Part shown: positions 1 through 8,545 of the stretch, one piece after another
Numbering within the stretch: the stretch's first letter is position 1
How the letters are laid out: every line of letters begins with the position of its first letter
Origin: Pontiella agarivorans
Lineage (GTDB): Bacteria > Verrucomicrobiota > Kiritimatiellia > Kiritimatiellales > Pontiellaceae
Length of the DNA: 64,000 nucleotides
Direction of reading: 5' to 3'
Assembly (NCBI RefSeq): GCF_034531395.1
Contig: NZ_JARVCO010000012.1
Coordinates: forward strand, 992,001 to 1,056,000
Notes under the pieces: model-generated
The model's input: the letters and a program-made list of their open reading frames with translations, nothing else
Databases searched by the model: none
What the model was told of the DNA's origin: nothing
Translations under genes and position numbers: made by a program

Positions 1-397
1 GGCAGTGAGTGTCGGCGGTCCGTACGGCCATTTCAAGCTGCTGGATGAGGTGCGTGAAAAGCCGCTGTTGCTGATTTCCACGGGAACTGGAATTTCGCCG
101 TTTCACAGTTTTGCTGAGTCATATACCGGACTGAATTATCGGCTCATCCACGGCACGGCCCGCGCGGATGAAGCCTATGAATCTGATTTTTACGGGGATC
201 ACTATTTTCATTGTGTATCGCGCGAAGAGGGCGGCGATTTTAAAGGGCGTGTGACGGATTATCTGCGGGATCTTGAAATCGACCCCGAAACGAATGCTTA
301 TCTGTGTGGTAACTGCGATATGATCTATGAGGCCTTCGATATGCTGCAGGATAAAGGTCTTCCCACTGCTCAGATTCACACCGAGGTCTATTTTTAA
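1..397 (+). CDS. FAD/NAD(P)-binding oxidoreductase, C-terminal part (ferredoxin-NADP reductase-like), truncated by window edge
   Basis: The reading frame is open from the first bases to a TAA at 395-397, so only about 130 C-terminal residues are visible and the start lies outside the window. The visible part is the NAD(P)-binding half of a ferredoxin-NADP reductase fold: a GGPYGHF flavin-side loop near the start, a STGTGISPF nucleotide-binding loop at about residue 25, and a YLCGNCDMI segment near the end, as in flavodoxin/ferredoxin reductases. It would move electrons between NAD(P)H and ferredoxin or flavodoxin in the cytoplasm. MiaB follows 63 bp downstream on the same strand and is a radical-SAM enzyme that needs reduced flavodoxin/ferredoxin, so a functional link is plausible but is only inference. 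The exact substrate cannot be told from this fragment. Confidence 0.8.
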   Translation, partial: AVSVGGPYGHFKLLDEVREKPLLLISTGTGISPFHSFAESYTGLNYRLIHGTARADEAYESDFYGDHYFHCVSREEGGDFKGRVTDYLRDLEIDPETNAYLCGNCDMIYEAFDMLQDKGLPTAQIHTEVYF

Positions 398-460
398 TAT
401 AAAGACGGGGTATTCGGGGTGATCATTTCTATCCCGTAAAAGCGCTGTCAGAGAACTGTC

Positions 461-1795
461 ATGAAATGTTGCGTTGTCACTTTAGGTTGTCAGATGAATC
501 AGTCGGATTCCGAACGGATCCGCAGTGTCATTGAGAAATACGGTTATGAAATGACCGATTCCGAGGAGGCGGCGGATCTGATTGGTATTGTGGCGTGTTC
601 GGTGCGGCAGAAAGCAATTGATAAGGTTTACAGTAAAATTGCAAAGTGGAACAGATGGAAGAATGAGCGTCCGCTGGTGACGTTTGTTTCCGGCTGTATT
701 CTGCCGGCCGATGAAGTGAAATTCCTGAAATTGTTTGACCTGGTTTTCCGGATGAACGAACTCCCGGATCTGCCTAAAATGCTGCAGCAGTGCGGGGTGG
801 CGACTGAGTTTTCAGTCCGGAATCCGGTTGCCGATATTGAGCGGCATGATGAGCGTACCGATTTCTGGCAGGTGGATCCGACCTACAGTTCGGACTTTGA
901 AGCTTTTGTGCCGATCCAGAACGGGTGTGATAAGTTCTGTTCGTTCTGTGCGGTGCCCTATACCCGTGGCCGCGAGGTTTCCCGCCTGAGTGGTGATATT
1001 CTGCAGGAAGTGCAGAAGCTGATTGACCGAGATGTGAAGTCGATCACGCTGCTGGGGCAGAATGTGAACTCCTATGGATTGGATAAAAAAGGCGAAGAAA
1101 TTTCATTTGCCGAACTGTTGCGCAAAATCGGTGAGCTGGGTAAGGCCAGCGGCAAGGGTTTATGGGTGTATTTTACCTCGCCGCATCCGCGGGATATGAC
1201 GAGGGATGTGATTGAAGCGATTGCCGATTACGAGTGTCTCGCCAAGCAGATTCATCTGCCGGTGCAAAGCGGCGATGAAAAACTGCTGCGTAAAATGAAC
1301 CGGAATCACAGTATCGAGGATTATCTTAAAATTGTGGACGACATCCGCGAGCTGCTGCCGACGGCTACGATCTTTACCGATATCATTGTCGGCTTTACCG
1401 GCGAGACCGATGAACAGCTGGAAAATACGGCGAAGCTGATGCTGGGTGTGAAGTTCAATATGGCCTATATCGCCAAGTATTCGCCGCGTGTCGGTGCGCG
1501 CTCTGCCCGTTGGGAGGATGACATTACACCGCAGCAGAAGAGCGAACGACTGGCGCGCCTGACGGAAGTGCTCAAGCGTACGTCGCTGGAACACAATGAA
1601 TCGATGATCGGTAAAAAATATAAAGTGTTGGTTGAGCGGGTTGATCCGCGTAAGGAAGGGGCTGTGCAGGCCCGGACCGAAGGCAAGCTTCCTGTTCGTA
1701 TTACCGATGCGCCGGAAGATCTGGTGGGCACGTTCCAAACGGTGGAAATCACCCGGGCTTCCGAGTTATCGCTGACCGGTCGGCTGGTTGCCTAA
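461..1795 (+). CDS. miaB: tRNA-2-methylthio-N6-dimethylallyladenosine synthase MiaB
   Basis: This radical-SAM methylthiotransferase adds a methylthio group to N6-isopentenyladenosine at position 37 of tRNAs that read U-starting codons. The 444 residues match the family length. The N-terminal UPF0004 domain carries its three cluster-binding cysteines at C10, C46 and C79. The radical-SAM motif is C156-xxx-C160-xx-C163, within NGCDKFCSFCAVP. The SPHPRD segment and the C-terminal TRAM domain are also recognisable. The start ATG gives the expected CCVVTLGCQMN beginning. The stop codon overlaps the convergent tadA stop by 4 bp. MiaB is preferred over the paralogues MtaB and RimO because of the CSVR motif after C46 and the overall match, but subfamily assignment rests on memory of the family. 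It is probably co-transcribed with the upstream reductase. Confidence 0.93.
   Translation: MKCCVVTLGCQMNQSDSERIRSVIEKYGYEMTDSEEAADLIGIVACSVRQKAIDKVYSKIAKWNRWKNERPLVTFVSGCILPADEVKFLKLFDLVFRMNELPDLPKMLQQCGVATEFSVRNPVADIERHDERTDFWQVDPTYSSDFEAFVPIQNGCDKFCSFCAVPYTRGREVSRLSGDILQEVQKLIDRDVKSITLLGQNVNSYGLDKKGEEISFAELLRKIGELGKASGKGLWVYFTSPHPRDMTRDVIEAIADYECLAKQIHLPVQSGDEKLLRKMNRNHSIEDYLKIVDDIRELLPTATIFTDIIVGFTGETDEQLENTAKLMLGVKFNMAYIAKYSPRVGARSARWEDDITPQQKSERLARLTEVLKRTSLEHNESMIGKKYKVLVERVDPRKEGAVQARTEGKLPVRITDAPEDLVGTFQTVEITRASELSLTGRLVA
1733..1747. repeat. TTCCA-N5-TGGAA palindrome, in miaB
   Basis: Exact arms with core AACGG, near the 3' end of miaB. This core is the only one ending in a purine, so it may be a chance copy. 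Confidence 0.5.
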
Positions 1796-2307
1796 TTCGC
1801 AGCGGAATCTTCGTCGATTCGACGCTGTTTTTTGCGATCTTTGGAGGCCTGTCGAAGTTTCTGGAAAAATTCCTGCATAACAAACCGGCATTCACCTTCA
1901 AGCAGGCCGGCTTCAACTTCAACCGCATGGTTTAGATCTGCTTCGTTGAGAATATTGAATTTCGATGTTGCGCCGCCGCGGACCGGATCGGTCATACCCC
2001 AGACCACTTTTTTCATGCGCGAAAGAACCAGAGCGCCGGCACACATGGGGCAGGGTTCTTTGGTGACATACATCACGGCATCGTTGAGTCGCCAATTGCC
2101 GACGGTTTGCGTGGCCTGGGTGATGGCGAGCACTTCGGCATGTGCGGTGGGGTCGTTGAGCGTTTCGGTCTGGTTGTGCGCTTTTCCAATTACTTCGCCG
2201 TTGAGCACAATTACGGCCCCGCAGGGCACTTCACCTTCTTCGGCTGCCAGCCGGGCTTCGCGCAGGGCCATGTGCATGTAGAATTCATCTTCTGAAAAAT
2301 CGTCCAT
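1792..2307 (-). CDS. tadA: tRNA-specific adenosine deaminase TadA
   Basis: TadA deaminates adenosine 34 of tRNA-Arg(ACG) to inosine, an essential step for reading CGN codons. The 171-residue protein has the zinc-dependent cytidine/deoxycytidylate deaminase core: HAE at residues 56-58 (zinc ligand His and the proton-shuttling Glu) and PCPMC at 85-89 with the two zinc-ligand cysteines. The C-terminal tail is basic (KDRKKQRR), as expected for tRNA binding. It converges with miaB with a 4-bp overlap of the two stop codons and lies 45 bp downstream of the lipid kinase gene on the same strand. Confidence 0.93.
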   Translation of the reverse strand: MDDFSEDEFYMHMALREARLAAEEGEVPCGAVIVLNGEVIGKAHNQTETLNDPTAHAEVLAITQATQTVGNWRLNDAVMYVTKEPCPMCAGALVLSRMKKVVWGMTDPVRGGATSKFNILNEADLNHAVEVEAGLLEGECRFVMQEFFQKLRQASKDRKKQRRIDEDSAAN

Positions 2308-2352
2308 AAGGAATATTGCTTACTGTGTATTGCGGGCGGGGTAAAGTGAAAA

Positions 2353-3234
2353 TCAGAGCGAGGGGATAATTACATTCAGCGCAGAGGGGAGCACTTGAAT
2401 ATGCACATCGCCCTCGGTCTGGTACAGTTCTCCGTCAATCTGAATGGGGGTATCGTTTTCCCGCCTGACCGTCATTGTTTTGAAGTTTCGGTTGGTTACG
2501 AGATGATGTTGGTGGAAGGTTTTTTCAATGAAACGGTGGACTTGCGCAAGAACCAGGGGCATGTCTTTGGTTTCAATGGCCACCAGTTCCAGGTTGCCGT
2601 CGTCTGCTTTGGCATCGGGGGCCACAATTACATCGCTGCCGAACTGGGTGAGATTGGCGATGGTGAAAATCAGCGGATGTTTAAGTTCCAGCTGCTCGGA
2701 ATCGATTTCCACATGAAACGGCTGGGCTCGATATTCCAGCAGTTGCTGCGCTCCGGCGAGGACGTAGGGGACGATGCCGCGGAAAGGATATTTTTCGAAG
2801 GTTTCCACGAGCGCGGCGTCCCAGGCCATGGAGCAGGTGACAAAGAAGAGGCGGTCATTGACTTTGCCGACATCAATTTTTTCGGTATGTCCGTTGAGCA
2901 GGGCTTTGGTGGCGGGGCCCGGCTGAAGCGGAGTTTTGAAGTGCCGGGCGAATCCGTTGCCGCTGCCCGCGGGAAGTACGCCGAACCGGACATCGGTTCC
3001 GACCAGTTCAGAGCCGATGGTGTTGACCATGCCGTCGCCGCCTACAACCAGCACGGTATTTACCCCGCGTTCCACAGCACGGTGGACTTTTTCTATGCCG
3101 TCTTCGGCCGATTGGCTGAATTGGAAATAGACATCGTGCCACGGGTCATCCCACGTTTCCTGTACAGCTGTAATATAGCGGTGTGGGCCGCCTACGCCGG
3201 ATTTTGGGTTTATGAGTACGAGAACCTGTTCCAT
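2353..3234 (-). CDS. diacylglycerol/lipid kinase family protein (YegS/DagK type)
   Basis: This is a soluble lipid kinase of the DAGKc superfamily, which phosphorylates diacylglycerol or a related lipid with ATP at the membrane surface. Visible motifs are NPKSG at residues 9-13, the nucleotide-binding GGDG at 65-68, and PAGSGNGFAR at 88-97. The length (293 residues) matches YegS/BmrU/DgkB-type enzymes. The C-terminal half is the beta-sandwich domain typical of the family, with an IDGE segment close to the end. It lies upstream of tadA on the same strand. The actual lipid substrate cannot be determined from sequence; recycling of diacylglycerol or phosphatidylglycerol-type turnover are the common roles. 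Confidence 0.85.
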   Translation of the reverse strand: MEQVLVLINPKSGVGGPHRYITAVQETWDDPWHDVYFQFSQSAEDGIEKVHRAVERGVNTVLVVGGDGMVNTIGSELVGTDVRFGVLPAGSGNGFARHFKTPLQPGPATKALLNGHTEKIDVGKVNDRLFFVTCSMAWDAALVETFEKYPFRGIVPYVLAGAQQLLEYRAQPFHVEIDSEQLELKHPLIFTIANLTQFGSDVIVAPDAKADDGNLELVAIETKDMPLVLAQVHRFIEKTFHQHHLVTNRNFKTMTVRRENDTPIQIDGELYQTEGDVHIQVLPSALNVIIPSL

Positions 3235-3376
3235 TATTTCATCCGTTTTCCAGTCTTCGGAAAAGGGTGTAGCACAGAATGCCCCGCTTGTGAACCTCGG
3301 TGATAGATTATCATTACAGTATTTTTTTTGATTTGGAGTGTCCGGGTTTTATGGAAGAGGGCGTCTATTATTGTCT

Positions 3377-5017
3377 ATGGGAGCTATGGATTTAAGAACG
3401 GTTAGATTAACGGTGGGGGCGGTGTTTTTACTCTTGCTGTCCTCGTGTACGAAAATCGGGAATTATGCCGAGAAGCGGGCAAATAAAGCGGCCTACAGCA
3501 ATATTGCCGGAGCACAGCATTCCGCCTTTGGTGAGACCGATATTTTTTCCATTGGTGTAAAGGAAGAAGAGCTTCTGCAGCAACTGCTTGAAATCGACCG
3601 GAAGCAGGAAGAGGTGCAGCTGCTCAGTCTTGCCGATACGATTGCGCTGGCTATGGCCAACAGTCGATCCTACCAGTTTGAAAAGGAAAACCTCTTTATC
3701 CAGGCGCTGAACCTGACGGAAACGCAAAAGGACTTCAATTGGGATACCAGTGCTTCCAGTGCCGCGGCCAGCACTGGAATTTCGAAGCAGAACGGTAATG
3801 TTGAAACGTTCGGTGAACAGGGAGTGGATGGAAATCTGACCTTGGGGATTTCGCGCACGCTGGTTTCCGGGGCCAAGGTTTCGCTGGGATTCACCCATGC
3901 GTTTTTAAATGCATTTTCTTCTCCGGATACCTCCGGAGAGGGCAATGCTGTTTCCTTAAATATTGTTCAACCCCTTTTGAATGGGTTCGGGCCGTTGGTT
4001 GCGAAGGAAACGCTCCGGCAGGCGGAGCGGGACATGGTGTATGCTGTGCGGGAGTTCAAACGCTATCAGCAGGGTTTCGTGATCAATATAGCGGATCAGT
4101 ATTATTCCGCTTTGCAGACCCGCGATCAGCTGATCAACCAGCGCAGGAACTATGAAAGTGCGGTTGCCAACCGCGAGCAGACGGAATCGATGGCGAAGGC
4201 CGGTCGTATTAAGGAGTTTGAGGCGGCACAGGCAAAGCAGAGCGAGCTGAATGCTGCGGACAGTCTGACTTTGGCCATTTCGAATTATCAGTCTGCTCTG
4301 GATGATTTCCGCTACACGCTCGGCATTCCCATTGATTTGAATGTGGAACCTGACTCCCGGGAGCTGAAACTGTTGGAAGAACGCGGCCTGGTTCAGTTTG
4401 ATATCGATCAGCAAGCTGCCATGGACAGTGCTCTTTCCAATCGGCTGGATCTAATTACCCGCCGCGATGCGGTTGAAGACAATGAACGGTTGCTTGAAAT
4501 TACCCGTCGCAACTTTCTGCCGGATTTAAATGCCAATTATAATGTAACGGCCGATCCGGAATTCGACAGCAGCGATCAGGTTGATCAGGATTTGACGGTT
4601 TCGCTGGATATTCCGTTTGACTGGACGGAAAAACGCAACGATTACCGAATTGCCCAGATTCGGCTGGACCGGGCGGTGAGGAGTCTGCAGGCGGAAGAGG
4701 ATGATATCCGGCGCGATGTCCGGGAGCTGTGGCGTAAGCTGGAACGCAACCGATCCGTATATAAAAACCGCTTGCTGTCGGTGCGGCTGTCTGAACGGCG
4801 GGTGGAGAATACGGAGCTTCTGTTGCAACAGGGAAAGGTGCAGACGCGCGATCTGCTCGATGCGCAGGATGACCTGCTGAGTTCCCGTAACCAGGCAACC
4901 AGCGCGCTGGTGGATTACACCATTAACCGCCTGCGCTTCTGGGACGCCATTGAACGATTTGAAATTGACCCCAAGGGAATGTGGTATGAGCAATCCGAAG
5001 AAGAAATTACTGAGTAA
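3377..5017 (+). CDS. TolC-family outer membrane efflux lipoprotein
   Basis: Outer-membrane channel component of a tripartite efflux pump. The N-terminus has a lipoprotein-type signal (hydrophobic run ending LLLLSSC), as in NodT-like factors, so the mature protein probably starts with a lipidated Cys. The rest shows the long alpha-helical repeats of the OEP family, with two internal halves rich in A, Q, R and E heptads and a QRRNYESA-type coiled segment in the periplasmic tunnel. The frame stays open upstream to a GTG at 3338. I place the start at ATG 3377 because the signal peptide begins there; ATG 3386, with a nearby GGGAG, is an equally good choice. The 3' end overlaps the next gene by 32 bp. 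It is the first gene of a four-gene efflux operon. Confidence 0.85.
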   Translation: MGAMDLRTVRLTVGAVFLLLLSSCTKIGNYAEKRANKAAYSNIAGAQHSAFGETDIFSIGVKEEELLQQLLEIDRKQEEVQLLSLADTIALAMANSRSYQFEKENLFIQALNLTETQKDFNWDTSASSAAASTGISKQNGNVETFGEQGVDGNLTLGISRTLVSGAKVSLGFTHAFLNAFSSPDTSGEGNAVSLNIVQPLLNGFGPLVAKETLRQAERDMVYAVREFKRYQQGFVINIADQYYSALQTRDQLINQRRNYESAVANREQTESMAKAGRIKEFEAAQAKQSELNAADSLTLAISNYQSALDDFRYTLGIPIDLNVEPDSRELKLLEERGLVQFDIDQQAAMDSALSNRLDLITRRDAVEDNERLLEITRRNFLPDLNANYNVTADPEFDSSDQVDQDLTVSLDIPFDWTEKRNDYRIAQIRLDRAVRSLQAEEDDIRRDVRELWRKLERNRSVYKNRLLSVRLSERRVENTELLLQQGKVQTRDLLDAQDDLLSSRNQATSALVDYTINRLRFWDAIERFEIDPKGMWYEQSEEEITE

Positions 5018-6533
5018 ACGTTCCGTATTGATCGGGCTCGCTGTGGCACTGGTTGCTGTTGCCGTTCTGCTGCTGAATCCGGGAAATGATACGAATAAAA
5101 TCGATATGGATGAGGCCAACCTTTGCCAGGTTCAGCAGGGGGATCTGGTGGTAAGTATTTTGCAGTCGGGCGAACTGCGAGCAAAGAAGAGCCGGGATAT
5201 TCAGAATCAGGCCTATCGCGATGCCAAGATTACCTCGATTGTGGATGACGGCGCTTTTGTGACCAATGGACAGCTGCTGTTTGAGTTGGAATCGGCTCAG
5301 CTTCAGGAGCGCTATCTTGATCAGCAGTCCGATGTTGCCGAAGCGGAAGCCAGTCTGAAGCTGGCCATAGAAAATCTGGCCATCGCGAAGCTTAAAAATG
5401 CAACCGATCTGGAAACCGCAAAAATGAAAGCGGAGCTGGCCCGGATGGACCTGCAGAAATATGTGGACGTGGAATATCAGCAGCAGGTGGATAAGGCACA
5501 GTCGGAGATTTATCTCGCCGAACAGGAGCTGAAAAAGGCCCGTAATGAACTGGCCGGAACGCAGGAGCTTTATGATAAAGGCTATTCCAACCGGACGGAG
5601 CTGGAGGCCGATCAGCTGGGTGTGGAGCGTAAAGAGGTTGAGGTGAAAAATAAAAAAGCCGACCTCGAAATCCTGAAAAACTACACGCATATCAAGCGGC
5701 AGATGGAACTGAAAAATGCGGTTTCAAATGCGGTGTCAGCGCTGGAACGCATGAAAAAATCCCAGTCAGCGGATATCCAGAGTAAAGAAGCCGGCATCGA
5801 GTCCAAAAAGACCCGACTGGAAATTGAACGCAATCAGCTCGCGACTAAAGAGACCGAATTTTCCAATACCAAGGTTTATGCCGATTTTGACGGTCAGGTT
5901 TTTTATCCCAAGGAACGACACCGCCCGAAAATTGAAAAAGGGGCCACTGTTCAGATGCGTCAGAAAATCCTCTCATATCCGGATCTTTCGGCTTGGAATC
6001 TGCAGGTGGGTATTCCGGAAGCGATGATTGATAAGGTGTCGGTTGGGCAGCATGCCGTCGCGACGCTGGATGCGTTGCCGGGGCTGATCCTTGAGGGCAA
6101 TATTGAGAAGGTCAGTGCTGTTCCGGACTCCCAGAACTGGTTCAGTTCCGGTGTTAAGACGTATACGATTATGATCGATGTCACCTCCGAAACCAATACT
6201 CAGCTTAAGCCGGGAATGTCGGCTACCGTTGAAATCGTTACCGATGAGCTCAAAAACGTTCTTTATGTACCGATTCAGGCGGTGGTCTCGCGTGACGGAA
6301 CCCATTATGTTTATGTGGTGAATCACGGGCGTAAAGAGCTGCGCGAAGTTGAAATCGGTAAATTCAACACGTATTCCATCGAGATTGTTTCCGGTCTGGA
6401 AGTTGGAGAAGAGCTTTTACTTTATGCAGAAGTTGAGCTCGAAGCCGATGCTCAGCTCAAGAAAAGTCCACTTGATGTTGAGGAAAAAGGCCGGGCGGAA
6501 AACTCGAAATCAGAGGCCCGGGATAAAGCATGA
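4986..6533 (+). CDS. HlyD/MacA-family periplasmic adaptor subunit
   Basis: Membrane-fusion protein that bridges the inner-membrane ABC transporter and the TolC-like channel. A single N-terminal membrane anchor lies at about residues 12-30 (SVLIGLAVALVAVAVLLL). After it come a lipoyl/barrel-sandwich half, a very long coiled coil (roughly residues 90-280, rich in E, K, A, Q and L), the second barrel half, and a C-terminal beta domain of the MacA/CusB type. At 515 residues it is longer than most MacA proteins, mainly because of the hairpin. ATG 4986 is chosen because AAGGGA lies just upstream at suitable spacing. It ends in an ATGA overlap with the ABC ATPase gene, which implies translational coupling. 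The exported substrate is unknown. Confidence 0.87.
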   Translation: MSNPKKKLLSKRSVLIGLAVALVAVAVLLLNPGNDTNKIDMDEANLCQVQQGDLVVSILQSGELRAKKSRDIQNQAYRDAKITSIVDDGAFVTNGQLLFELESAQLQERYLDQQSDVAEAEASLKLAIENLAIAKLKNATDLETAKMKAELARMDLQKYVDVEYQQQVDKAQSEIYLAEQELKKARNELAGTQELYDKGYSNRTELEADQLGVERKEVEVKNKKADLEILKNYTHIKRQMELKNAVSNAVSALERMKKSQSADIQSKEAGIESKKTRLEIERNQLATKETEFSNTKVYADFDGQVFYPKERHRPKIEKGATVQMRQKILSYPDLSAWNLQVGIPEAMIDKVSVGQHAVATLDALPGLILEGNIEKVSAVPDSQNWFSSGVKTYTIMIDVTSETNTQLKPGMSATVEIVTDELKNVLYVPIQAVVSRDGTHYVYVVNHGRKELREVEIGKFNTYSIEIVSGLEVGEELLLYAEVELEADAQLKKSPLDVEEKGRAENSKSEARDKA

Positions 6534-7231
6534 GCGAGGCGATCGTTGAACTTAAAAGCTCCGTTAAGGAATACGTTAACGGTTCGCTTCGGGTGACGGC
6601 TATGCGGGAGATTGATCTCCGTATTGACCGGGGAGAGTACGCCGTCATTATGGGGGCATCCGGTTCGGGAAAATCCACCTGTCTGAATATCCTGGGCTGT
6701 CTGGACCGTCTGACCTCTGGAACGTATCTGCTGGGCGGACAGGATGTGTCGGATCTGAATGATGACGAGCTTTCCGAAATCCGTTCTAAGCGGCTGGGCT
6801 TCATCTTTCAGTCCTATAATCTGATTCCACAGCTCAACGTGCTCGAAAATATTGAAGTTCCGCTGTTTTATCAGGGGGTTCCGGAAGCGCAGGCCCGTAT
6901 GCAGGCGGAAAAGCTGGCGAAACGTATGGGGCTGGAAAAACGGCTCAAACATAAACCTATGGAACTGTCCGGCGGCCAGCAGCAGCGGGTGGCCATTGCG
7001 CGATCGCTGGTGTGTGATCCGATTCTCATGCTGGCCGATGAACCGACGGGTAATCTTGATTCCAGGACCGGTGAGGAGATTCTGGAACTGCTCGATGAGC
7101 TTCATGCCGAAGGGAAAAGTATTGTCATGGTTACGCACGATGATGAGATTGCGCATCGGGCCCAGCGCGTTGTCCGGTTCATGGATGGAAAAATTATTTC
7201 CAACGACTGGAATGGAGCCGCGAAAGTATGA
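6530..7231 (+). CDS. ABC transporter ATP-binding protein (MacB/LolD type)
   Basis: Cytoplasmic ATPase of the efflux pump. All canonical motifs are present: Walker [10 protein letters not shown] at residues 42-50, Q-loop Gln at 94, signature LSGGQ at 146-150, Walker B ILMLADE ending at 171, and the H-loop His at about 203. The 233-residue length is that of a stand-alone MacB/LolD/FtsE-like domain. It overlaps the adaptor gene by 4 bp upstream and the permease gene by 4 bp downstream. In E. coli MacB the ATPase and permease are one polypeptide; here they are two genes, which is common outside Proteobacteria. Confidence 0.93.
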   Translation: MSEAIVELKSSVKEYVNGSLRVTAMREIDLRIDRGEYAVIMGASGSGKSTCLNILGCLDRLTSGTYLLGGQDVSDLNDDELSEIRSKRLGFIFQSYNLIPQLNVLENIEVPLFYQGVPEAQARMQAEKLAKRMGLEKRLKHKPMELSGGQQQRVAIARSLVCDPILMLADEPTGNLDSRTGEEILELLDELHAEGKSIVMVTHDDEIAHRAQRVVRFMDGKIISNDWNGAAKV

Positions 7232-8514
7232 ATACCATGCGACCAGAGCGGATGGTGAAACTGGCGGTTAAAAACCTCAGCCAGTACAAGCTTCGCGCCG
7301 GGTTGACAATGCTGGGCATTATTTTCGGGGTCTGTTCGGTGGTCGCCATGCTCAGTGTGGGCGAAGGGGCAAACCAGGAGATTCAGGAAAAAATTCAGCG
7401 GATGGGCAGTCGTAATATCCTGATTAAAAGTGTCAAGGTGCCGAAAGAAGAGACCAACAGCGGAGGCTCGCGGAATTTCATTGCCTCGTATGGTCTGACC
7501 TATGACGACGCAGACGATCTTACCCGTTTTGTGCCGAATCTCGAGGCCTCCATTCCGATCAAACGTCTGCGCTACGATGTGCAGTTTAAGGAACGCAAAC
7601 TGCAGACCGATGTGGTGGCCACGTTGCCGGCATTTATCCGGGTGCAGAATTACCGCATGGTTCGCGGGCGTTTTCTCAGTGCTGCGGATCAGTCTTTTGG
7701 AACTCCCGTCTGTGTGATTGGAACACGGTTGGCCCGCATGCTCTATGCCGGGTATGACCCTGTCGGGCAGACGCTCACGATTGATCGCGATGCCTATACG
7801 GTGGTCGGGATTGTCGGGGACATTGCACAGGGCGAAGTAGAGTTGTCGCAGAATGAGCTGTGGCTTGAGGGAGAAAATCAAAGTGTTTACATACCGCTCC
7901 GGACCTACCAGCAGAAGCGCGGTGATCTTTTTACTCAGTGGTCGGAAGGCGGCGGCACCTTCGAGAAAATTGAACTTTATGAGCTGATCCTCTCCATCGA
8001 TGAGCAGGATCATGTTGTGCGGGCAGTGGATGCGGTGCGCCGTGTTCTGAAAAAGAATCATAAGAAAGAGGATTACAGTGTTGTGGTTCCGCTTGAGCTG
8101 ATTCGTCAGGCCCGTGAAACACGGAAGCTGTTTAACATCGTGCTGGGGTCAATTGCAGCGATATCGCTGATTGTCGGCGGCATTGGCATCATGAATATCA
8201 TGCTGGCAACCGTCAGTGAACGCACTCGCGAGATCGGCATTCGCCGTGCGCTGGGGGCCACGCGCACCGATATTGTTCTCCAGTTTCTGATGGAAACTCT
8301 AATTCTCTCAATTTCCGGTGGTGTGATTGGTCTTGTTTTCGGGGCAATTATTCCGTTACTCATCACCGCCGCAACCGATGTTAAAACTGTGCTGACATTC
8401 CCGGCCTTTGCTGTGGCCTTTTCGGTTTCGGTGGCGGTCTCGGTTGTGTTCGGTATTTACCCGGCACGGCGTGCTGCCATGATGGATCCAATTGAGGCGT
8501 TGCGGCACGAATAA
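7228..8514 (+). CDS. ABC transporter permease, MacB/FtsX family
   Basis: Inner-membrane subunit of the efflux pump. Its 428 residues follow the MacB type VII architecture. The first transmembrane segment (about residues 18-45, TMLGIIFGVCSVVAMLSVG) is followed by a large periplasmic MacB_PCD domain. Three C-terminal transmembrane helices follow, including the IVGGIGIMNIMLATVSERTR region with the conserved ERTREIGIRRALGA coupling segment. The C-terminus PARRAAMMDPIEALR is a family hallmark. MacB-type pumps use mechanotransmission to drive substrates from the periplasm through a TolC channel, exporting macrolides, peptides or lipids. Nothing in the sequence narrows the substrate. It converges on the patatin gene 31 bp downstream. 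Confidence 0.93.
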   Translation: MNTMRPERMVKLAVKNLSQYKLRAGLTMLGIIFGVCSVVAMLSVGEGANQEIQEKIQRMGSRNILIKSVKVPKEETNSGGSRNFIASYGLTYDDADDLTRFVPNLEASIPIKRLRYDVQFKERKLQTDVVATLPAFIRVQNYRMVRGRFLSAADQSFGTPVCVIGTRLARMLYAGYDPVGQTLTIDRDAYTVVGIVGDIAQGEVELSQNELWLEGENQSVYIPLRTYQQKRGDLFTQWSEGGGTFEKIELYELILSIDEQDHVVRAVDAVRRVLKKNHKKEDYSVVVPLELIRQARETRKLFNIVLGSIAAISLIVGGIGIMNIMLATVSERTREIGIRRALGATRTDIVLQFLMETLILSISGGVIGLVFGAIIPLLITAATDVKTVLTFPAFAVAFSVSVAVSVVFGIYPARRAAMMDPIEALRHE

Positions 8515-8545
8515 ATATCGGTGGTTTCAGACTCCGGAATCGGAT